Assembly: GCA_017543805.1 (NCBI GenBank)
Contig: JAFYFK010000055.1
Span: 1 to 9,154, forward strand
Origin: Bacillota bacterium
GTDB taxonomy: Bacteria; Bacillota; Clostridia; Peptostreptococcales; Anaerovoracaceae
Direction: 5' to 3'
DNA length: 9,154 bases
Both the position numbers and the translations under genes were made by a program. Positions 4,797-9,154 of this stretch are shown one piece after another; positions within the stretch are counted from its first letter, which is position 1; each line of letters begins with the position of its first letter. Below the pieces are notes generated by a model. That model was given only the letters and a program-made list of their open reading frames with translations, had not been told where the DNA came from and did no database searches.

Positions 4797-5877
4797 TTTC
4801 GCTGCTCCTTTTCTTATCGTACCTGCTGATATTTTTCCTTAACCGCCTGAAGCTTATATTCGGCTTGATGTAGCGCTTATACATCCCGTAAGTGTCAGTA
4901 CAATCGATCCAGCCGAGATATGAGAGCATCTGTCTGCAGTCGTAGACGTTCGCATAATGCTTTTTGCGAAGCCTCGCAGCCTTACGGGTTGCCTTCAGCA
5001 TTATCTGACGCCTTAAAGTCGTCCTGTCGCGATAGAATCTAAATCCGAGAAAATCGAGGAAACGGCCGCGGTGGTCTCCGTTTTTGTCAACATAGTCAAA
5101 AAGGAACACCTGCCAGTCGCCCTTGAGTTCGAGCTCAAGCTCGGTCTCGAGATATTCAGATATACGCCTTCGCATTTCATGCAGAACCTTTTTATTCCCG
5201 CCGAATATCACCATATCGTCCATATAACGGACGTAGTACCTGGCGCGGAGATCCTCTTTTATGAAATGGTCAAGGCCTTCCAGATACCAGTTAGCAAGCC
5301 ATTGCGACGTATAGAATCCGAGCGGCAGGCCTTTTTCTGTAGCGTCGACCAGCGTCAGCATGACCTGCAAAAATTCAGCGTCATGTATCTGCTCGGACAG
5401 CTTCCGCTTCAATACCGAGTGCGAGACAGAATCAAAGTATTTTCGAATATCCATCTTGAGACAGTATTTCATATCGCGGCCGCCTTTAGCGATCCACCTC
5501 TCTATGCGAGCCTTGGCTTTATGCGCGCCTCGGCCCGGTATAGATCCGTAAGAGTGCTCGTACATGGAGGAGAGCCAGATCGGCCGCATGGTATTGACTA
5601 TCATATGGTGCACGACCTGCTCCTCTATATACGGGACGATTATGGTCCGCTGTTTTCGCCTTACGCCGTCATAAATCTGCTTAGGCCTGTGCGGCTTGTT
5701 GTAAAAATGCCGGGCATACTCGATCAGCTCGGGTTTTAATTCATCTTTATGCTCCCTTATATATCCCGCTCGGGCTTGCCTTCTGTGTGAATGCTTGCCC
5801 AGACAGGCATCATGTACGGAGATCTCGTAGGTATCGTCCGAGAGATATATCTCCATCAGATGGTTATAGGATTTCAT
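4759..5877 (-). CDS. DGR reverse transcriptase
   Basis: This 372-aa reverse transcriptase copies the TR RNA into cDNA while mis-incorporating at adenines; the cDNA then replaces the VR. The polymerase motifs are in order: catalytic Asp in KMDIRKYFDS (D143), the DGR-type LGFYTSQ (186-192) and the active-site YMDD (218-221), followed by LDFLGFRFY (near 274-282). LGxxxSQ in place of the QGxxxSP of group II intron enzymes is the accepted DGR marker. No maturase or endonuclease domain is present, as expected. The end (about 345-372) is charged. The ribosome site is weak: only GGATAAG lies before the ATG at 5877, and it is within a possible RNA stem (5883-5997), so translation may be limited. A start at M8 is possible but has no better site. 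Confidence 0.97.
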   Translation of the reverse strand: MKSYNHLMEIYLSDDTYEISVHDACLGKHSHRRQARAGYIREHKDELKPELIEYARHFYNKPHRPKQIYDGVRRKQRTIIVPYIEEQVVHHMIVNTMRPIWLSSMYEHSYGSIPGRGAHKAKARIERWIAKGGRDMKYCLKMDIRKYFDSVSHSVLKRKLSEQIHDAEFLQVMLTLVDATEKGLPLGFYTSQWLANWYLEGLDHFIKEDLRARYYVRYMDDMVIFGGNKKVLHEMRRRISEYLETELELELKGDWQVFLFDYVDKNGDHRGRFLDFLGFRFYRDRTTLRRQIMLKATRKAARLRKKHYANVYDCRQMLSYLGWIDCTDTYGMYKRYIKPNISFRRLRKNISRYDKKRSSENVERSRECNKAE

Positions 5878-5882
5878 TTCGT

Positions 5883-5997
5883 CTTATCCGATCATCCACT
5901 TTCGACTCGCTACTCACAGATGCGTGGTACTCGTTAATTTTCAGCAAGGGCTGAGGAAGATAGCAGGCATTCATAATCGTTTTGAAAAACGGATAAG
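5883..5997 (-). repeat. 8-bp inverted repeat closing the TR-RT spacer
   Basis: CTTATCCG (5883-5890) and CGGATAAG (5990-5997) are perfect complements 99 bases apart. In the minus-strand RNA the first arm starts 3 bases after the end of TR. The second includes the only ribosome-site-like bases before the RT ATG. Pairing would fold the spacer into one domain, bring the TR end near the RT start and could hide the RT start region. Confidence 0.6.
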
Positions 5998-6000
5998 GTG

Positions 6001-6105
6001 AGGCCGCCTCGATGTTCCAGTTGGAATTGCCGGGATCATTGTTCAGGTTGACGTAGAAGGCGCCGCAATGCAAGCCATTGTTGCCATTCCCGCCGTGGAG
6101 GGCGT
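6001..6105 (-). repeat. DGR template repeat (TR)
   Basis: This 105-bp repeat lies between the target gene and the RT gene, in the same orientation as both. Aligned without gaps to 6213-6317, it differs at 16 positions, all of which are A in the coding strand of TR. The other 80 positions and 9 adenines are identical. If translated it would read with Asn codons (AAT or AAC) at nine places, the usual design giving wide amino acid choice without most stop codons. It is preceded by an apparent short coding-like remnant (LARDAL), and similarity ends sharply at both borders. Confidence 0.97.
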
Positions 6106-6145
6106 CGCGTGCTAAATCCCTAAAAAGTGCAGTAATCAGTTAATA

Positions 6146-6163
6146 AGGGAGAAGTATCTCCCT
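6146..6163 (-). repeat. Hairpin downstream of the VR (second)
   Basis: AGGGAGA (6146-6152) and TCTCCCT (6157-6163) form a perfect 7-bp stem with a 4-base loop, between the target gene and TR. It resembles the hairpin/cruciform that lies downstream of the VR in the Bordetella phage DGR and aids target recognition. The flanking TTATTA on the minus strand is a poor terminator tail. Confidence 0.55.
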
Positions 6164-6164
6164 C

Positions 6165-6179
6165 TGCCGCCTTGCGGCA
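6165..6179 (-). repeat. Hairpin downstream of the VR (first)
   Basis: TGCCGC (6165-6170) and GCGGCA (6174-6179) form a perfect 6-bp GC-rich stem with a 3-base loop, about 10 bases past the stop codon of the target gene and 1 base from the next hairpin. A role in marking the VR as the recipient, or in mRNA stability, is inferred. Confidence 0.5.
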
Positions 6180-6189
6180 TTCACCCTCT

Positions 6190-7497
6190 CTAACCACGGG
6201 GTGTACAAGACAAGGCCGCCCCGATGCTCCAGCTGGAATGGCCGGGATCAAAGCTCAGGTAGACGTAGAAGGCGCCGCAAAGCAAGCCAACGGAGCCACC
6301 CCCGCCGCGGAGGGCGTATTTCGTGCCGCTGTTAGCGAACCATAAGCCGTCGCAGAAATACTTGTCGGAATCGCCGCTCGCCGTGTAGGCGAACATCCCG
6401 AGAGCATTGAAGAGGACCTTGCTTATGTATCCGCCGCTCGTTCCTGTCGGAGTCGCGCCGGCAACAGTGAGGTATCCGCTTCCGGTCTGGTCATAGTCGC
6501 TATCCGTGGAGCCGTCCTGGGTACCGTGTGTCAGTTTTACCTTCTGCGTACCACCACCAAGAAGGTGACCGGCATACCGTCTCCAGTGATTGCCCCACCA
6601 GTTCTCCATACCGAAGACTTTTACAGAGTGGGACCCGTCATTATATCCGAAGAAAAGCCCTTTATCATTCAGCAGGCCGCTCGCATGGAGATTAGCCGCC
6701 GAGCTCGCTCCGGTATGGTAGCCCTGACCGAATACGGTCTGAGTGTCGAGGGATTTGCCCATAAGGATGAGCAGGAAGTTTATCAGGATGATGTCTGCGA
6801 GGACTTCAGTATCCCAGAGGATGTCTAAATCCGCATTGTTAGATCTTGCCGCGGTCGTTTCCTGCGTCGCCGTAGTGCTTGTCGTAGGCGCAAGCCCAGA
6901 CAGGGAGCGCATCTTACCGTTTCCGTCGTTCGATCCGGTGTAGATCGGAGTATAAAAATGCGGAACGAGCTGCCCCTGGTTATTTATAAAGCTCCAGGCT
7001 ACAAAGCCGTCATCAGCCTTATGGTCCGCGATATAAACGCTTGCGCTGTTCGGGTCTCCGGCATCAGGGACGACCTTATACCAGATGATGCCGTTGTCTC
7101 CCCATTCCATCATCGCGTTTCCGCCGTAGGCGGTATCTGCGATATCCGAGGCGGTGCCGTCTGCCTTTTTGGTATAGTCATTCCTGTCGAGGTAATAATC
7201 TACCGTCCCGTCATATTTCAGCATACAGGGACGCGGCAGGAAGAAGGCATCCGCCCAGGATCCATAATTAAATTTCCCGGCGGAATAATCCATATGAGCC
7301 GGAATAAGCCCGAGAGCGTCTCCGAGATATGTAACCGCCAGTTCAGGATCTGACTCGCTGCCGTCGATATGAAATCCAAAAACGACTCCGTTCTTTCTTT
7401 CGCCTCTTATGGCGTTTGCTATTGCGTGCTGACCTGCGACGAGGTCGTTGATCTGTTCCGCATTCGGGAAAATTGCCGTAAAATCAGGATTGCCCAT
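6190..7497 (-). CDS. DGR target: tail receptor-binding protein with variable C-terminus
   Basis: This 435-aa tail-tip or fibre protein has a C-terminal variable region. The N-terminal part (1-200) has no motif I recognise. A strongly hydrophobic stretch (about 231-247, including ADIILINFLLILMGKS) precedes the C-terminal domain, about 250-435. That domain has WWGNHWRRYAG and ends in the pattern of DGR targets with a C-type-lectin fold (ALRGG, CGAFYV, SSWSIG). The VR covers residues 394-429. Residues encoded by changed adenines are R397, G400, S402, V403, L406, Y413, S415, F416, H420, S422, S424 and G426, probably on the ligand-binding face. GAGGAGG before the ATG at 7497 is strong. The gene follows the tail fibre with a 12-base gap and probably gives the phage its host-receptor contact. 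The lectin fold is inferred. Confidence 0.9.
   Translation of the reverse strand: MGNPDFTAIFPNAEQINDLVAGQHAIANAIRGERKNGVVFGFHIDGSESDPELAVTYLGDALGLIPAHMDYSAGKFNYGSWADAFFLPRPCMLKYDGTVDYYLDRNDYTKKADGTASDIADTAYGGNAMMEWGDNGIIWYKVVPDAGDPNSASVYIADHKADDGFVAWSFINNQGQLVPHFYTPIYTGSNDGNGKMRSLSGLAPTTSTTATQETTAARSNNADLDILWDTEVLADIILINFLLILMGKSLDTQTVFGQGYHTGASSAANLHASGLLNDKGLFFGYNDGSHSVKVFGMENWWGNHWRRYAGHLLGGGTQKVKLTHGTQDGSTDSDYDQTGSGYLTVAGATPTGTSGGYISKVLFNALGMFAYTASGDSDKYFCDGLWFANSGTKYALRGGGGSVGLLCGAFYVYLSFDPGHSSWSIGAALSCTPRG
6213..6317 (-). repeat. DGR variable repeat (VR)
   Basis: This 105-bp region at the 3' end of the target gene is the diversified copy of TR. It matches TR at every non-adenine position. 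The coding-strand changes from TR are 8 A-to-G, 6 A-to-T and 2 A-to-C. The match ends 21 bases before the stop codon. The end rich in G and C (GGCGGCC, 6214-6220) followed by unmatched sequence is where the initiation site for homing is expected. Confidence 0.97.
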
Positions 7498-7509
7498 TTT
7501 AACCTCCTC

Positions 7510-8934
7510 TTATTCTGTGAACTCAGTCAGATCCATGCAAAGATGCTTGTTCTGAGTATAAAAGCCCATGATATACCTTGTATTGCTATGATCTTTATCG
7601 GTCAGCATAAAATTGCCGTCCGATATAGCAGACTGTGCCTCTGCGGCGTATTCAGCCGCCTGCGCCGCATAGTATTCGGCATTGTTGTGATATGCAGGAT
7701 CCGTCGACGGAACATCCGCTCCGGCGCGCTTTCCGATAGCGTATGCTTCGGAATCCTTTGCGGACGCCAGCGCCGCAGCTGCGGAATTGCCCGCAGCGGT
7801 CGCAGAATCGCCCGCAGCAGTCTTTGCAGATACCGCGTCGTCTTTTGCATCGACCGCAGCATTTTTCGCCGCTACAGCGTCCGTTTTTGCAGTCTCAGCG
7901 TCAGTCTTTGCGCCAGCTGCATCGGAAGCACTCTGACTCGCATTCTGTTCTGAAGAGGCGGCCTGCTCTTTATAATACTTGGCGTTCGCATGATAATACG
8001 GGCTGTCGGATCCGACGTCTGCGCCGTCCTGCTTGCCTACAGCGTAGCCCTCGGCCTTGAGGGCGTCGGCTTCCGCATTTCCGGCGGCCTGGCTCGCATT
8101 CTGTTCCGAAGAGGCTGCCTGCTCTTTATAATACTTGGCGTTGTCGGTATCTTCGCCGGGCCTCGAGCTCGTTCCACCCTTGGCGTAGCTTTTCGCTTCT
8201 GTCGCGGATCCTGCAGCTGCGTTTGCAGAACGTCCTGCTGCGTCGTCGTGACCCGCGGCCTGCTGATTGTAGTATTTCGCATTGTTGTGATAATACGGGC
8301 TGTCAGATCCGACCGCCTCGCCGTCCTGCTCGCCTACAGCATAGCCTTCCGACTGAAGCGCGCCCCTTGCTGCGTCTTCAGCATCACCCGCCGCAGACTC
8401 CGCAGATCCCGCAGCTTCCTGCGCGTACTGCTTGGCGCCCTTGACATAATCGGGAAGGCGTTCGATCTCAGGATCGTCGACTGTGCCTCCGACCGTTTTG
8501 ACAGGATAGCCGCCTTCCGCAAAAACTTTCGCATTCTCGCCGTACTTGATCGCGTTCTGCGCGCTGGTCATTACAGACGGAGCTGCAGCTTCGCCTTCAG
8601 CGCAGCCCGCCTGCATCTTCACAGGCTCCGCCCAGATCGTAGGCATGGTGTAATATCCGTTCTGACCATACACGCCGACAGACAGCTTTCCGGGCTCCGT
8701 CAGTATGCAGGCAGGAATATCCACGACCCCGTCAGTGATTACAGCGTAGACGCCGTTATCGTACTGGGGCAGGGAGGAATTTTTGAATACCGCATACTTG
8801 GACAGATCAGACCAGGAGGGCAGGCCTTCCACGTCCACGAAAGTGAACTCGATCTGATAGATCCCGTCAGACCCGGACACGGTGAGGGTCTCGTCCAGCC
8901 ATTCTATCGACTGGCCACTTACTTTTAGGTTCAT
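7510..8934 (-). CDS. Tail fibre / baseplate protein with alanine-rich repeats
   Basis: This 474-aa structural protein has an N-terminal beta-rich domain (about 1-105) resembling the attachment domain of BppU-like baseplate proteins. A long alanine-rich, heptad-like shaft follows (about 110-440), then a short tail (441-474). The shaft carries four related units, at about 196-227, 249-274, 295-326 and 396-427, built on YAxG, then a PYYH-like turn, then NAKYYxxQAA. Such shafts form trimeric coiled coils in phage fibres. Strong AAAAGGAGG precedes the ATG at 8934. It is upstream of the DGR target in the same operon and may connect that protein to the baseplate. The composition makes homology searches unreliable, so the domain name is tentative. 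Confidence 0.85.
   Translation of the reverse strand: MNLKVSGQSIEWLDETLTVSGSDGIYQIEFTFVDVEGLPSWSDLSKYAVFKNSSLPQYDNGVYAVITDGVVDIPACILTEPGKLSVGVYGQNGYYTMPTIWAEPVKMQAGCAEGEAAAPSVMTSAQNAIKYGENAKVFAEGGYPVKTVGGTVDDPEIERLPDYVKGAKQYAQEAAGSAESAAGDAEDAARGALQSEGYAVGEQDGEAVGSDSPYYHNNAKYYNQQAAGHDDAAGRSANAAAGSATEAKSYAKGGTSSRPGEDTDNAKYYKEQAASSEQNASQAAGNAEADALKAEGYAVGKQDGADVGSDSPYYHANAKYYKEQAASSEQNASQSASDAAGAKTDAETAKTDAVAAKNAAVDAKDDAVSAKTAAGDSATAAGNSAAAALASAKDSEAYAIGKRAGADVPSTDPAYHNNAEYYAAQAAEYAAEAQSAISDGNFMLTDKDHSNTRYIMGFYTQNKHLCMDLTEFTE
7937..7986 (-). repeat. 50-bp direct repeat in the tail fibre, copy 1
   Basis: This stretch matches 8093-8142 at 48 of 50 bases. It encodes the NAKYYKEQAASSEQNAS segment of the fibre shaft. 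The near identity at DNA level suggests a recent duplication or gene conversion of a shaft unit. Confidence 0.85.
8093..8142 (-). repeat. 50-bp direct repeat in the tail fibre, copy 2
   Basis: This is the second copy of the fibre shaft segment, 156 bases from the first and in frame with it. Recombination between the copies would remove 52 codons and shorten the fibre without a frameshift. Confidence 0.85.
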
Positions 8935-8960
8935 ATGGCCTCCTTTTGAGATGATAAAAA

Positions 8961-9154
8961 TCAGGCAGTAAGGCGCTTATACAGCGCGAATATCACTCCG
9001 GGGTTACCGGCAGTGCCCGCAGAACCGTTGCCACCTGGAGCGCCTTTTCCGTTATTTGGAATAAGCCCAGAAGACCCGCTCTTAAAGCCGCCGCCTCCGC
9101 CGCCTCCACCGCCTCCACGGCCTCCACGGCCTCCGGCGCCTTTGTTACTTAACC
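8961..9154 (-). CDS. Glycine-rich tail protein, C-terminal fragment (partial)
   Basis: The minus-strand frame is open from the window edge (first full codon at 9152) to a TGA at 8963-8961 and gives 63 residues. It has a run of glycines with two arginines (residues 7-22), then a Gly/Ser/Asn/Pro segment (GKGAPGGNGSAG) and the end GVIFALYKRLTA. Glycine-rich ends of this sort are typical of phage tail-tip adhesins and of large tail or host-specificity proteins. The rest of the gene lies off the right edge. It ends 26 bases before the tail fibre start, in the same operon. The frame is supported by its lack of stops in a GC-rich stretch, and the product class is inferred from composition. Confidence 0.7.
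   Translation of the reverse strand, partial: LSNKGAGGRGGRGGGGGGGGGGFKSGSSGLIPNNGKGAPGGNGSAGTAGNPGVIFALYKRLTA

Larger units (their letters stand above)
5878..6105 (-). ncRNA. DGR template RNA region: TR plus downstream spacer
   Basis: By analogy with the Bordetella phage DGR, a leftward transcript carrying the TR (6105-6001) and the spacer up to the RT start (6000-5878) would be the template and primer RNA. The spacer is 123 bases, has no convincing gene and shows structure. An 8-bp inverted repeat closes it, and a small TCAGC/GCTGA hairpin (5941-5954) lies inside. Neither a dedicated promoter nor a clear 3' end is visible, so the RNA may be processed from the tail operon transcript. The boundaries are inferred. 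Confidence 0.65.

Noticed and set aside
5864..6073. 69-codon frame starting inside TR and running into the RT start, as a protein gene
   Set aside because: Its recognisable part is just the TR translated in the VR frame. The remainder is spacer without family features, and no ribosome site precedes its ATG. The region is better explained as template RNA.
5884..6200. CRISPR-like or multi-copy repeat array
   Set aside because: There are only two copies, of 105 bp, with A-specific differences and no regular spacers. That is the TR/VR pair of a DGR.
7990..8928. Plus-strand 312-codon frame opposite the tail fibre
   Set aside because: It is a reverse-frame shadow of the alanine-rich repeats, with a repetitive Arg/Cys/Val-rich translation and no initiation signals.

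Overview
This window looks like the lysogeny, integration, lysis and receptor-binding end of a temperate tailed phage of a low-to-mid GC Bacillota (Firmicutes) host, probably a gut Clostridia relative. The evidence is the strong AGGAGG-type ribosome sites, an LL-H-type holin, an XkdX-like small protein and the gene order. No host gene is visible. A candidate intact attP, with phage genes on both sides, indicates a circular, excised or packaged phage genome rather than an integrated prophage end.

Positions 1-1198 form the immunity region. A Cro-like helix-turn-helix gene and a MazG-like pyrophosphohydrolase gene read leftward into an early operon. A helix-turn-helix repressor without a LexA-type protease domain reads rightward. 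The region holds several dyad operators: TTAGC/GCTAA sites at 425-441, about 672-692 and 736-749, and a different CAGGATA family at 366-420. A tyrosine integrase follows on the plus strand (1319-2389). The next 338 bases without a gene hold the candidate attP. It has paired arm-type repeats on both sides of a core that matches the 3' end of a tRNA, and an internal bidirectional terminator.

Positions 2728-4796 form a minus-strand lysis and small-gene cassette. In transcription order (right to left) it encodes an 85-aa phage protein, a 35-aa XkdX-like protein, a 54-aa protein, a membrane coiled-coil protein, a holin, an M23 peptidase endolysin and a two-helix membrane protein. The genes overlap or nearly abut, mostly by ATGA or TAATG.

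Positions 4759-7497 form a diversity-generating retroelement (DGR). It comprises a reverse transcriptase with the DGR-type LGFYTSQ and YMDD motifs, a template repeat (TR, 6001-6105) and a matching variable repeat (VR, 6213-6317) at the 3' end of a tail receptor-binding gene. In my hand alignment all 16 mismatches fall at template adenines (16 of 25), and none of the other 80 positions differs. Two hairpins lie just downstream of the VR gene. An 8-bp inverted repeat closes the TR-to-RT spacer. No Avd accessory gene is evident nearby. Upstream in the same operon are a repeat-rich tail fibre (7510-8934) and the end of a glycine-rich tail protein (8961-9154). The system probably lets the phage rewrite its receptor-binding tip while the lysogeny module lets it persist.
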